Shown: positions 24,869 to 34,151 of the stretch, one piece after another | Numbering within the stretch: the first letter of the stretch is position 1 | Layout: every line of letters starts with the position of its first letter | Assembly: GCA_039811225.1 (NCBI GenBank) | Contig: JBDHYG010000003.1 | Span: forward strand, 154,928 to 218,927 | From: JAFDXJ01 sp039811225 | GTDB taxonomy: Bacteria; Bacteroidota; Bacteroidia; Chitinophagales; Chitinophagaceae | Direction of reading: 5' to 3' | DNA: 64,000 nt | Translations under genes and position numbers: made by a program | Notes under the pieces: model-generated | What the model saw: only the letters and a program-made list of their open reading frames with translations | The model's database searches: none | Told to the model about the DNA's origin: nothing

Positions 24869-25977
24869 ACATCCCCTTTCTTTCACTGGCATATACTGAT
24901 AAACTGATGCGGGCAGATATGCTGCAGGCTTTTGAAAAAGTTTATGACAGCCATTGGTTTGTTTTGGGAAAATCAGTGACAGCTTTTGAAGAAGCTTATG
25001 CCGCTTTCAACCAGGTAGCGCATTGTGTGGGAGTGAGCAATGGTCTTGATGCGTTGAGCCTGTCATTGCGTGCATTGGAAATTGGTAAAGGAGACCAGGT
25101 GATCGTGCCGGCAAATACATATATTGCCACGGTATTAGCTGTTACGGAAACCGGCGCCACACCTGTATTTGCAGAGCCCGATGCAATAACTTATAACCTG
25201 GGCACACAACAGCTTGAAGAACATATAAGCGCCAAGGTGAAAGCTATCATCCCGGTACATTTATATGGCCAGTGCTGTGCGATGCATAGCATCCTGGCGT
25301 TTGCCCAACATTATAATTTAAAAGTGGTGGAAGATAATGCACAGGCACATGGCGCTGCCTATGCACAACAACTGGCGGGAAGTTTTGGCCATATCAATGC
25401 CACCAGTTTTTATCCGGGAAAAAATTTGGGCGCTTATGGTGATGCAGGCGCCATCACCACAAACGATCAAGAACTGGCCGATAAAGTCCGCCTCTTACGC
25501 AATTACGGGAGCCGGAAAAAATATTACAATGAAGTTATTGGTTACAATAAACGCCTGGATGAAATGCAGGCCGCTTTTTTATCCGTTAAATTAAATTACC
25601 TGGAACAACTTACCCGGCAACGCCAACAAGTTGCCGGCTGGTATAACCAGTACCTGCAAGATGTGGAAGAAATTATTATACCTCAAATCGCTAACCAGGC
25701 TACGCATGTTTACCATCTTTATGTGATACGGACAAAACAACGGGATGCCCTGCAGGAATATTTACGGGAAAAAGGAATCGAAACCCTGGTTCATTATCCT
25801 ATACCACCGTATTTACAACAGGCATATGCGCATTTAGGATATCGCCGGGGTGATTTTCCTATAACAGAAATGCTGGCAGATACCAGTTTAAGTTTACCTA
25901 TTTATCCCGGCCTGGAAGAAGAAGCAGTGAAATATATTGCTACACAAACCAGGGCATTTTTTAGTAAGCCGCATTAA
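24865..25977 (+). CDS. DegT/DnrJ/EryC1-family aminotransferase (FdtB/QdtB-like)
   Basis: This 370-residue PLP enzyme aminates keto sugars bound to nucleotides. It contains GVSNGLDALSLSLRAL (about residues 52-67), VIVPANTYIATVLA, EDNAQAHGA (the PLP-binding Asp) and FYPGKNLGAYGD with the Schiff-base Lys near residue 185. Its place after ketoisomerase and acetyltransferase genes points to amination at C3 of dTDP-3-keto-6-deoxyhexose. Overlap with the acetyltransferase gene is 4 bases. Confidence 0.9.
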   Translation: MNIPFLSLAYTDKLMRADMLQAFEKVYDSHWFVLGKSVTAFEEAYAAFNQVAHCVGVSNGLDALSLSLRALEIGKGDQVIVPANTYIATVLAVTETGATPVFAEPDAITYNLGTQQLEEHISAKVKAIIPVHLYGQCCAMHSILAFAQHYNLKVVEDNAQAHGAAYAQQLAGSFGHINATSFYPGKNLGAYGDAGAITTNDQELADKVRLLRNYGSRKKYYNEVIGYNKRLDEMQAAFLSVKLNYLEQLTRQRQQVAGWYNQYLQDVEEIIIPQIANQATHVYHLYVIRTKQRDALQEYLREKGIETLVHYPIPPYLQQAYAHLGYRRGDFPITEMLADTSLSLPIYPGLEEEAVKYIATQTRAFFSKPH

Positions 25978-26928
25978 ATGGTTGTAACGAATATCATGAT
26001 GGGCCTGGGCAACCAGATGTTTCAATATGCGGCCGGACGCGCATTATCACTGCATTTGCGAGTTCCTTTAAAAGTATATACGCATTCTTATACCGGGTAT
26101 GCATTACGAAAATATGAGCTGGAAAAATATTTTGATATACATCCTGCAGCCGCAACGGCAGAAGATATGGCTATGTTTACATTGGCGCACCCGGTGCGAA
26201 GGGCATGGAATAGAATTTTCCCGGCAAATAAATTACGTGGACTGCCTTATGAAGAAAAAAAAGCAGCCCGTCTCGTGTATGACTTGTTTTACCTGGTCAG
26301 CCCGCCGCATACCCGGCCTGTTTATGAAGAACGTTTTTTTCAGTATGATACAAATTTTTTTAAAGCAACACCACCTGTTTTTTTGAAAGGCTATTGGATG
26401 AGTTATAAATATTTTGCTGACTATGCTGCAATTATCCGAAATGATTTTACAATACGGCCGGCTTGCTATGAACAGGTAAAGCAGTTAGGGGAAGAAATCC
26501 GTGGTTGCGAAAGTGTCGGTTTGCATATTCGTTGCACGGATCGAAAAGAAGCAAAGAATTTAAAACTCTATGGTGAAATTCCTGCTGCCTATTATGCAAA
26601 AGCCATCCGGCATATTCAGGCACAGGGCAAAAACAATTTGCAGGTATATGTTTTTTCTGATGATGTAGAAAAAGCGGCAGGTTATATCCCGAACGGTTTC
26701 CCGGTTACATTTGTCAGTGGCCATTTTACAAAAGACCCCATCGAAGATTTTTACCTGATGACACAATGCAACAACCTGGTCATGACCAATAGTTCCTTTA
26801 GTTGGTGGGCTGCTTACCTGAACAACCGGGAAAATGCCATCATCGTGGCGCCGGCAAGATGGTACAACGAGATACATTTTAACTATAACGATATTTATTA
26901 TCCGCAATGGGCACGGATAGAAAATTGA
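25978..26928 (+). CDS. GT11-family alpha-1,2-fucosyltransferase-like protein
   Basis: This 316-residue protein opens with MMGLGNQMFQYAAGRALS, the GT11 signature, and ends with MTNSSFSWWAAYLN (about residues 262-275), also typical. GT11 enzymes transfer L-fucose from GDP-fucose. The donor-binding motif, normally HxRRxD, reads HIRCTD (about 182-187), so the second Arg is replaced by Cys. The gene starts immediately after the aminotransferase stop. No GDP-fucose synthesis genes are in the window. It may use another 6-deoxyhexose donor. Confidence 0.85.
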   Translation: MVVTNIMMGLGNQMFQYAAGRALSLHLRVPLKVYTHSYTGYALRKYELEKYFDIHPAAATAEDMAMFTLAHPVRRAWNRIFPANKLRGLPYEEKKAARLVYDLFYLVSPPHTRPVYEERFFQYDTNFFKATPPVFLKGYWMSYKYFADYAAIIRNDFTIRPACYEQVKQLGEEIRGCESVGLHIRCTDRKEAKNLKLYGEIPAAYYAKAIRHIQAQGKNNLQVYVFSDDVEKAAGYIPNGFPVTFVSGHFTKDPIEDFYLMTQCNNLVMTNSSFSWWAAYLNNRENAIIVAPARWYNEIHFNYNDIYYPQWARIEN

Positions 26929-26952
26929 AAACTATTTTTTTCTATAACTAAT

Positions 26953-28350
26953 TTGGCAGGCCGGAAAAGATTATTGGTAATGATTGCCGGGCAGGGCTCA
27001 CTGAATTTCATCATTCGTTCTGGCCTCCTTTTGCAATTGAAAGAATTTTGCGAGCCGGTGCTTTGCATGTCTTGGGAACAACCGGATCTACAGGCTGAGA
27101 TGAAGCAGGCAGGCATAGAGGTACATGTTATTCCCTCTTTGCAACCAACTGCTGCATACCTTCGGTTACGTCAGCAAATAGATGATTGGTATTATAAAAA
27201 AGTTTTGTGTTCTCCCGGTACGAAATTGGAGTATAATTATAAAGCATTAAGTTTTTCCTCCCGGAAAAAATGGAGTAAACGTAAAGGCAGCATCCTTGAA
27301 AGCATGAAAAGAACTTTTTTACCGGGATATATCAAAAACCTGGTTGCGCAAGAAAAAATTCAAATACAACAGCAGGAAGGATACGCCAAAATCCAGGCAT
27401 GGTTTACCGATCTACAGGTTGATGCATATTTTACAGCTACCCCTTTTTTACTCGTGTCAGAATTACTGGGCCGATTTTGCCGCGCAGCCGGAAAGCCGGC
27501 CTGGGCGGCCATTTGCTCCTTTGATAATGTAACCAAGAGAGGCTGGCCGGCAATGGCTTTTGATCATTATATCGTGTGGAATAAATATAACCGGGCTGAA
27601 TTGCAACGTATATTTCCACACCTGGGTGATACGGATATTTCCATTACCGGGGCACCACAATTTGATAATCATTTTACCAAAAGCAATGAGTTGGATCGTT
27701 ATGACTGGTTAAAATCACAGGGCTTGCCGGCCGATAAAAAAATTATATTATATGGTGGCGGGCCGGTAAATCTATTCCCGGGAGAAACACAATATCTCCG
27801 GCATTTAAAGGAAGGCCTGGAAGCCGGTGCCATAAAAAATGCGGTGGTTTTATTTCGTTCCCATCCGTTAGATAAAATGCAGCGTTGGTTAGATGAGGTC
27901 GGCCCTTCAGCCTATATATTTTATGACCAGGCGCCCACCGGTTCGATACATCCAGATTATACCAATCTGCGGGAAACGGATATCCGGCATTTACTGGCTT
28001 CTTTGAAATTTACAGATGTCCATATCAACCTGTGTTCAACAATGACAGTAGATGGCAGTATTTTTAATAAGCCACAAATAGCGCCTTATTACGATGCGGA
28101 AAAACCAGCCTGGCAACAACCATTGCGCCGGCTTTATTTGCAGGAACATTACCAGCCTATTTTAAAAACGAAGGCAATACATTTTGCCGAAAGCAAAGAA
28201 AATTTAGTTGACTTAGTAAATGCCTGTTTGAAAAACCCTGGACAATTTATTTCCGGAAGTCAAAATTGTGTGCAGGAAATCATTTCATTCACGGATGGAA
28301 AGAGTGCCACGCGGGTTGCACACACTTTACAAAACCTGCTCGGCACATGA
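26953..28350 (+). CDS. Putative GT-B type glycosyl- or glycerophosphotransferase
   Basis: This 465-residue protein is not one I recognise with certainty. It starts at a TTG (26953) or at the ATG at 26980. It shows VMIAGQGSLNFIIRSG at the N-terminus, and the C-terminal half has IILYGGGPVNLFPGE, FRSHPLDKM and NLCSTMTVDGSIFNKP. These resemble the nucleotide- and phosphate-binding layout of CDP-glycerol glycerophosphotransferases and surface-carbohydrate GT-B enzymes. It is embedded among glycosyltransferase genes and its end overlaps the next start (ATGA), so a role in glycan assembly is probable. Donor unknown. Confidence 0.6.
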   Translation: MAGRKRLLVMIAGQGSLNFIIRSGLLLQLKEFCEPVLCMSWEQPDLQAEMKQAGIEVHVIPSLQPTAAYLRLRQQIDDWYYKKVLCSPGTKLEYNYKALSFSSRKKWSKRKGSILESMKRTFLPGYIKNLVAQEKIQIQQQEGYAKIQAWFTDLQVDAYFTATPFLLVSELLGRFCRAAGKPAWAAICSFDNVTKRGWPAMAFDHYIVWNKYNRAELQRIFPHLGDTDISITGAPQFDNHFTKSNELDRYDWLKSQGLPADKKIILYGGGPVNLFPGETQYLRHLKEGLEAGAIKNAVVLFRSHPLDKMQRWLDEVGPSAYIFYDQAPTGSIHPDYTNLRETDIRHLLASLKFTDVHINLCSTMTVDGSIFNKPQIAPYYDAEKPAWQQPLRRLYLQEHYQPILKTKAIHFAESKENLVDLVNACLKNPGQFISGSQNCVQEIISFTDGKSATRVAHTLQNLLGT

Positions 28351-29603
28351 AGATCCTGCATGTATGTAGTAATTATTACCCGGCGCATGGTGGCCCGCAA
28401 TATACCATGCGGCATTTATCAGAAAACTTCATTCGCTATTTTGGGGATGAAGTGCATGTAGCAACATCAGATTCTTTATATGGACCGGAGATGAAAATAT
28501 TTGAAAAAATTGAACCAGCAAATGAAACCATTCACGGTGTGCAGGTACAACGTTTCCCATTTTCCCGATGGCAATACCCATTTATAGATTTTACAGCACG
28601 TGCGTATAAAAAAATTCGAAAGAAAACCTTACCGCATCTTTTGCTCAAGTATCGCTGGGAACTGGCTTGTAAAGGTATTGATGCTTGTATGGCCCGGTGT
28701 GATGCCGATGTGATCATGGCCACAACGGCTTCTTATATGTTTGCCGATTACCCGTTTTGGCGTGCAAAAACTCTTCAGCCAAAACCATTTATTTTATATG
28801 GCGCTTTGCACTTACATATCAACTGGCCCGGGAATGCACCGGTTATCCAACGGGCAAAAGCCTGCGATCTTTATATTGCCAATACTGATTTTGAAAAAGA
28901 AAAATTAGTAGGCTATGGCGTGTCGGAAAAAAAAATAGTTACTATCGGCACGGGTATAGATGTGCAGGCATATACCTGTGAACCCGCACAGGTAGCGGCT
29001 TTCCGGGAGAAGTACCAGGTACAGCCGGGTGATATTTTAATCGGGCATGTGGGGCGCTTGTCTGAAGGAAAAGGCGCGGGCACTGTATTGGATGCTTTCC
29101 GCGCTTTATATAAAGAAATGAAGCAATGTAAATTATTGTTGGCGGGCACATCCACCTCTTTTGTAAAAGAACTGCAGGAAAAAATTGTGGCCGAGCAACT
29201 CCCGGTAATCATCCTGGAAGATTTTGAGAATACGTTGAAACCGGTTTTATTCCATTCAATAGATGTTTTTGTGCTGGCATCACATGGTGAATCCTTTGGT
29301 GTTGTTTTCCTGGAAGCCTGGGCATGCAAAAAACCCGTTGTGGGAATGGCTACCGGCGCAGTGGCCTCCCTGGTAAGTACCGGAAAAGATGGCCTGCTTT
29401 TTAAACAACAGGATACAGCAGATTTGACACGCCTATTGAAAAGCCTGGCCAGCCAACCGGCAATGCGGCAAAAAATGGGTGATGCAGGTTTTAAAAAAAT
29501 TACGGAACAATTTTCCTGGCCCATTATTACCAAGAAATACCGCGATGCTTATTTGCAAGGCATGGAAAATTTTAAACAAATGACTATGCAAAAAATAGGC
29601 TAA
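28347..29603 (+). CDS. Glycosyltransferase family 4 (first of a similar pair)
   Basis: This 418-residue GT-B retaining enzyme starts at the ATG at 28347 (ATGA overlap). A longer frame back to 28266 would add 27 residues inside the previous gene and is unlikely. The N-terminal part reads MKILHVCSNYYPAHGGPQYT; GHVGRLSEGKGAGTVLDAF (about residues 232-250) and HGESFGVVFLEAW (about 313-325, the E-x7-E donor motif) follow. The protein at 30402-31640 has the same layout. Donor and acceptor unknown. Confidence 0.9.
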   Translation: MKILHVCSNYYPAHGGPQYTMRHLSENFIRYFGDEVHVATSDSLYGPEMKIFEKIEPANETIHGVQVQRFPFSRWQYPFIDFTARAYKKIRKKTLPHLLLKYRWELACKGIDACMARCDADVIMATTASYMFADYPFWRAKTLQPKPFILYGALHLHINWPGNAPVIQRAKACDLYIANTDFEKEKLVGYGVSEKKIVTIGTGIDVQAYTCEPAQVAAFREKYQVQPGDILIGHVGRLSEGKGAGTVLDAFRALYKEMKQCKLLLAGTSTSFVKELQEKIVAEQLPVIILEDFENTLKPVLFHSIDVFVLASHGESFGVVFLEAWACKKPVVGMATGAVASLVSTGKDGLLFKQQDTADLTRLLKSLASQPAMRQKMGDAGFKKITEQFSWPIITKKYRDAYLQGMENFKQMTMQKIG

Positions 29604-29612
29604 CACAAAACA

Positions 29613-30380
29613 ATGTCTTTCTTACAATTTAAAAATAAAATTATTCGAAGCCTGCACCCGCGCAACCTGCAATTACGCTTGCTTCGCCTGGCATTAAGAG
29701 GAAAAACCGTTTACTGCCCTTGTTGCCAAAGCCGGTACCTGACCTTCCTTCCGGCAGGCATTGAAAAACGGGCCAATGCACGCTGCTTAAAATGTGGATC
29801 TTTAGAACGGCACCGGGCGATATGGCTTTACCTGCAAAACCATACCGATATTTTTACTACGGAAAAAACGATTTTACATGTAGCGCCGGAAATACAGCTA
29901 TATAAAGAATTTGAAAAACGAAAAAATATAGAGTACCATCCCATTGATCTCATGCCTGATGCCTACCAATACGGCACTAAAACAAAAGCGATGGATGTAA
30001 CGGCATTGAAATATCCCGATGACAATTTTGATGTGGTTATTTGCAACCATGTATTGGAACATATCCCCGATGATCTAAAAGCTATACAGGAAATGTACCG
30101 GGTGTTAAAACCGGAGGGCTGGGCTGTACTGAATGTGCCTATTCAAAAAGAAAGAGAAAAAACATTTGAGGATGCTTCCATCACCGATCCGGCACAACGC
30201 CTGCAATTTTTTGGCCAACCCGATCATGTCCGTATTTATGGTATGGATTATTTTCAACGCTTGCAGGATGCCGGTTTCCGGGTCGAAGTAAAAAACATTG
30301 CGGCTACCTATACACACAATGAACAATTTAAATATGGCATCGTGGCGAAAGAAGAAATGATTATTTGTCATAAAGCCTAA
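29613..30380 (+). CDS. SAM-dependent methyltransferase with N-terminal Cys4 motif
   Basis: This 255-residue protein carries an N-terminal CPCC...CLKC pair (about residues 32-63) followed by GSLERHRAIWLYL, a zinc-ribbon-like element known from a group of bacterial class I methyltransferases. The methyltransferase core has ILHVAPEIQLYKEF (motif I variant), FDVVICNHVLEHIPDD (about 131-146) and MYRVLKPEGWAVLNVP. It sits between two related GT4 genes, so it probably methylates the glycan or a lipid-linked intermediate. Target unknown. Confidence 0.8.
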   Translation: MSFLQFKNKIIRSLHPRNLQLRLLRLALRGKTVYCPCCQSRYLTFLPAGIEKRANARCLKCGSLERHRAIWLYLQNHTDIFTTEKTILHVAPEIQLYKEFEKRKNIEYHPIDLMPDAYQYGTKTKAMDVTALKYPDDNFDVVICNHVLEHIPDDLKAIQEMYRVLKPEGWAVLNVPIQKEREKTFEDASITDPAQRLQFFGQPDHVRIYGMDYFQRLQDAGFRVEVKNIAATYTHNEQFKYGIVAKEEMIICHKA

Positions 30381-30401
30381 GGACGGCGCTCGTCTATATC
30401 T

Positions 30402-31640
30402 ATGCAGGTATTACATGTAACACAGAATTATTTTCCCTCTATAGGAGGAACACAATATATGATACAACATGTATCGGAATACCTGCATGCACAGTATGGC
30501 GATGACGTAACTGTCTTAACAACCAATTCTTTTTATGGCCCGAATAATGCACTGTTTAAAAAGATTGAAACGAGGGAAGAGAAATTGAATGGTGTTACAG
30601 TAAAACGATTTCCTTTTCTGCGCCTGCACAAACCATTTTTAAAAGTATGGGCAAAAACAAATCAGCAATTGGGCGGAGGAAGTATGCCGGCCATTATTCA
30701 TACCTGGAATGCAGGCCCGCTTTCTGCTTCCTTAAAGCAGGCGATGAACCATACACCGGCCGATGTGCTTTGTGCTTCATCGGTGCATTACCGTTTTGCG
30801 GATTATGGCCGTTGGCGAAATACCCTGCAAACACCAAAACCTTTTGTGCTCTATGGCGCTTTGCACCTGGCTGATGGAACAACCGATCCCCAATATATCC
30901 GGCGGATCCGGGCAGCTGATCAATATATTGCTAACTCAACGTATGAAAAAGATTTTTTGATTGCACATAAAATAGAGCCTGAAAAAATTACGGTTGCCGG
31001 TGGGGGCATATCCCTGGATGCGGAAACAATAATGGATGTGGATACACTATCATTAAAAGCCATATACAAAATCCCTGCTAATGCAAAAATTATAACCTGT
31101 ATCAGCCGGCAGGAGGCATTCAAGGGCCTGCCTGTTTTAGTAGAGGCTTTTCGGTTATTGATGGCAACGGAAAAAAACTATTACCTTTTATTAGCAGGCG
31201 CCAGCGGGAATTATACGCAGGCTTTGCAGGAAGTTGTGAAAGAGATCCCCCGGCTTTCCGTGTTTACCGATATATCTTCCACGGTAAAGGCTCAACTCCT
31301 GCAAATGGCCGATGTAGTGGTCTTGCCATCCAAAGCAGAATCCTTTGGGGTATTGTTTTTAGAAGCCTGGCGTGCGCGGAAACCGGTAATCGGTGCGGCT
31401 ATTGGCGCCATACGTTCCATCATCAGCGAAGGGCAGGATGGTTTTTTGTTTCAACCGGATAATGCAGTTGAGCTTGCCGAAAAAATAAAAGCACTATTCA
31501 TGCATCCGGGTAAAGCAAGGGAAATGGGTAATAACGGGTATGAGAAAGTAAAGCAACAATATACCTGGGAAACTATTGCCGGGAAATTTCGAATGGCTTA
31601 TGAAAAAGCCATAGACATATTTCACCGCGAAAAAAAATAA
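30402..31640 (+). CDS. Glycosyltransferase family 4 (second of a similar pair)
   Basis: This 412-residue GT-B enzyme begins MQVLHVTQNYFPSIGGTQY and shares layout and phrases (FVLYGALHL, GDDVTVLTTNSFYGP) with the protein at 28347-29603. The donor site reads KAESFGVLFLEAWRARKPVIG (two glutamates seven apart, about residues 316-324). The two GT4 genes flank the zinc-ribbon methyltransferase, which suggests duplication of a GT4 unit. Donor unknown. Confidence 0.9.
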   Translation: MQVLHVTQNYFPSIGGTQYMIQHVSEYLHAQYGDDVTVLTTNSFYGPNNALFKKIETREEKLNGVTVKRFPFLRLHKPFLKVWAKTNQQLGGGSMPAIIHTWNAGPLSASLKQAMNHTPADVLCASSVHYRFADYGRWRNTLQTPKPFVLYGALHLADGTTDPQYIRRIRAADQYIANSTYEKDFLIAHKIEPEKITVAGGGISLDAETIMDVDTLSLKAIYKIPANAKIITCISRQEAFKGLPVLVEAFRLLMATEKNYYLLLAGASGNYTQALQEVVKEIPRLSVFTDISSTVKAQLLQMADVVVLPSKAESFGVLFLEAWRARKPVIGAAIGAIRSIISEGQDGFLFQPDNAVELAEKIKALFMHPGKAREMGNNGYEKVKQQYTWETIAGKFRMAYEKAIDIFHREKK

Positions 31641-31642
31641 AC

Positions 31643-32260
31643 ATGTTTGTTGAAGAAGCAATTTGGGTGGGGCATTTGGTGGATACATTGGCTTTATCTA
31701 CGAATGTGCCGGTAGCAAATTTAGGTTCCTCCACATCAACATTTCGGAAAGAAGTACAGCCGCATATTGATCAATATATTTTTCAGCCATTGGAAAGCCG
31801 GCAGGTGCCGGTGGTACATGTGGATACGAAAAATGCAGTAGGCGTTGACCGGGTGGCCGATATTACGGATCCTGGATTTGCCCGGGAATTTGCGCAGGCT
31901 TTTCAATTGGTATTATGTACCAATATGCTGGAGCATGTAGAAGATATCCAGGCGGTGGCGAACAATGTATTTGCCTGTTGCCAGCCGGGTGGTTACCTCA
32001 TGCTCACGGTACCGTTTACCTATAAAAAACATGAAGACCCGATTGATAATATGTTTCGTCCCACACCGGCAGAAATCAACGCATTATTTCCTGCCGACAA
32101 GGTAGAAGAAATAGCCAGTGAGATTATCGTGATACGGGATAAAAAATATTATAGCAAAAAGAAATCCCGTTTTCCATTATGGGGCTACCGGGATCGTATA
32201 GGGTATTACTTAGGAAAAAAATACCGGGTATCCGGAATTTTACTCCAGGTAAAAGAATAA
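31643..32260 (+). CDS. Small SAM-dependent methyltransferase-like protein
   Basis: This 205-residue protein contains the class I methyltransferase pattern LGSSTSTF (motif I region), VVHVDTKNAVGVDRVADI, LVLCTNMLEHVEDIQAVA (about residues 92-109) and CCQPGGYLMLTVPFTYKKHEDP. These match methyltransferase-11-like proteins in glycan loci. It starts 2 bases after a GT4 gene and precedes the asparagine synthase-like gene. The glycine-rich loop is weak, so catalysis is not certain. Confidence 0.72.
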   Translation: MFVEEAIWVGHLVDTLALSTNVPVANLGSSTSTFRKEVQPHIDQYIFQPLESRQVPVVHVDTKNAVGVDRVADITDPGFAREFAQAFQLVLCTNMLEHVEDIQAVANNVFACCQPGGYLMLTVPFTYKKHEDPIDNMFRPTPAEINALFPADKVEEIASEIIVIRDKKYYSKKKSRFPLWGYRDRIGYYLGKKYRVSGILLQVKE

Positions 32261-32294
32261 AAAATAATATGAATAATTTAAAAATAGAGCAACA

Positions 32295-34151
32295 ATGTGT
32301 GGTTTAGCCGGCGCTTATTATTTTAAAAAAGGCGATTTGCATACCGGTTATTTTTTGCAGTGCATGGATACCATGCAACGCCGTGGCCCGGATGATCAGC
32401 ATTACTGGCAAAACAATAAAAATTTTATCACCGTATTTCGCCGCCTCGCGATTCGCGATACCAGCACCCATGGACGGCAACCTATGTTCACCGCTTGTGG
32501 CAATTATTGTATTTCGTTTAATGGCGAAATTTATAATACGGAAACATTACGGAACCGCCTGCAGCCATATGCTATTCCCTATCATTCCACATCCGATACG
32601 GAACTGTTATTGTATGCCCTTCGTTACCTGGGTATCAAAGAAACCCTGGCGATCATAGACGGAATTTTTGCTTTTGCTTTTTACGACCTGCAGGAAGACC
32701 GCTTATGGCTGGCCCGGGACCGCATGGGTGTAAAACCTTTATACATCGGCATTTGCGGAGATGGCGTGGTGTATAGTTCGCAGTATAACCATATCATACA
32801 ACACCCGTTTTTCAGCAAGAACGGGTATAATGAAAAAATAATTTCCCTGTATTTATTCCTGGGATATATGCCGGAAGGGGAAGGCCTGATCCGGGAAACA
32901 TTTTACCTGCCTCATGGCCATTACCTCGAAGTCGCGAAAGGCAAAGCCACGCAATACACGTATTATGATTACCCGTTTGAAGTAAACCCACGGGAAAAAA
33001 TTGACCTGGAAAAAACGCTGGCTACTTCTGTAAAGGAACAACTCATCAGTGATGTGCCGGTGGGTACATTTATGTCGGGCGGCATAGATAGTACATTGGT
33101 CAGTTATTTTGCACAACAGGAAACAGCGCTCAAAGCATTTACAATAGGTGTGCCTGATCCGCGGTATAATGAATTGGAAATTGCTCAACAATATGCGGAG
33201 AAATTCCGGTTGCAGCATTTTACCCGAAATATCACGGAAGGAGAATTAAAAAACCTGGTGGAAGCCCATGTGCAGGCATTTACAGAACCATTTGCAGATT
33301 ATTCTTCATTGCCCACTTTGTTGTTATCGGCCTTTGCCAAAGAACAAGTAACTGTGGCATTGAGTGGAGATGGCGGCGATGAATTATTCTGGGGTTACCC
33401 GCGCAATGAAAAAGCGCTCCAGTTTATTTATTTTTATCAATCTGCCCGGGCAGGCAGGCGGCTGCGCCTGTTATGGGAAAAATTGCGGCATAACAAAACA
33501 ACAGAATTATTGCGGCATTGGAATGCGCCGAGTTTCCTGCATTATTATTTTACCACTTTATCCATTACCGGCGCACTGCGTTGGTTGCCGATGATTTCCG
33601 AAGTACCGATAGCGGAACCTTATTTTTTATTACCGGATTTGCAGCGGCAGGCAGCCGGTAATTTATCTGATATCGATTTTATGCAAATCGTGCGAAAGAT
33701 GGAGATGGACCTGCATTTGCAGCGCATCTTAGTGAAAGTGGACCGGGCCAGTATGTACCATAGTCTCGAAGTACGCGTACCGTTCTTAAGCAATGCCATG
33801 CTGGATGCAAGTTTGCACTTTACACATACTGACTGTATCAAAAATAAAACCGGTAAAATGAATTTGCGCAACCTGCTTAGCGAAAAAGCCGGCCCGGAAC
33901 TGGGCATGTTGCCTAAAAAAGGTTTTACCATTCCTATGGATAATTGGTTGCGCCATGAATTAAAAACGGAAGTACATGAAAAAATCATGAATATGCCCGC
34001 CAGGTTGCTGCAATATTTCAATAAAGAAAAATTGAGTTGCATGTTGCAGTTGCATGCTGCCGACAAACAGCAATGTGGATGGTTAGTATGGGCGCTCTAT
34101 ACATTGTCGCGTTGGGATGATGCGCATCACAGAAATAATTTAACGCATTGA
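32295..34151 (+). CDS. asnB: Asparagine synthase (glutamine-hydrolysing), AsnB-type amidotransferase
   Basis: This 618-residue enzyme has an N-terminal glutaminase domain with nucleophile Cys2 (MCGLAGAY), RRGPDDQ (about residues 29-35) and FNGEIYN (about 75-81). The synthetase domain has the PP-loop SGGIDST (about 261) and LSGDGGDELFWGY (about 355-367). Such proteins occur in polysaccharide loci (for example WbpS-type) where they are thought to amidate uronic acids. Its setting here, between a methyltransferase and GT4 genes, favours glycan amidation over asparagine supply. The end overlaps the next gene's TTG start (TTGA). Confidence 0.87.
   Translation: MCGLAGAYYFKKGDLHTGYFLQCMDTMQRRGPDDQHYWQNNKNFITVFRRLAIRDTSTHGRQPMFTACGNYCISFNGEIYNTETLRNRLQPYAIPYHSTSDTELLLYALRYLGIKETLAIIDGIFAFAFYDLQEDRLWLARDRMGVKPLYIGICGDGVVYSSQYNHIIQHPFFSKNGYNEKIISLYLFLGYMPEGEGLIRETFYLPHGHYLEVAKGKATQYTYYDYPFEVNPREKIDLEKTLATSVKEQLISDVPVGTFMSGGIDSTLVSYFAQQETALKAFTIGVPDPRYNELEIAQQYAEKFRLQHFTRNITEGELKNLVEAHVQAFTEPFADYSSLPTLLLSAFAKEQVTVALSGDGGDELFWGYPRNEKALQFIYFYQSARAGRRLRLLWEKLRHNKTTELLRHWNAPSFLHYYFTTLSITGALRWLPMISEVPIAEPYFLLPDLQRQAAGNLSDIDFMQIVRKMEMDLHLQRILVKVDRASMYHSLEVRVPFLSNAMLDASLHFTHTDCIKNKTGKMNLRNLLSEKAGPELGMLPKKGFTIPMDNWLRHELKTEVHEKIMNMPARLLQYFNKEKLSCMLQLHAADKQQCGWLVWALYTLSRWDDAHHRNNLTH

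Noticed and set aside
28266..28346. Longer start for the first GT4 of the pair
   Set aside because: The extra 27 residues lie inside the previous gene and precede the conserved MKILHVC start.
28913..29533. Reverse-strand 206-residue frame inside a GT4 gene
   Set aside because: It is fully covered by a well-supported GT4 gene and shows no known motif.
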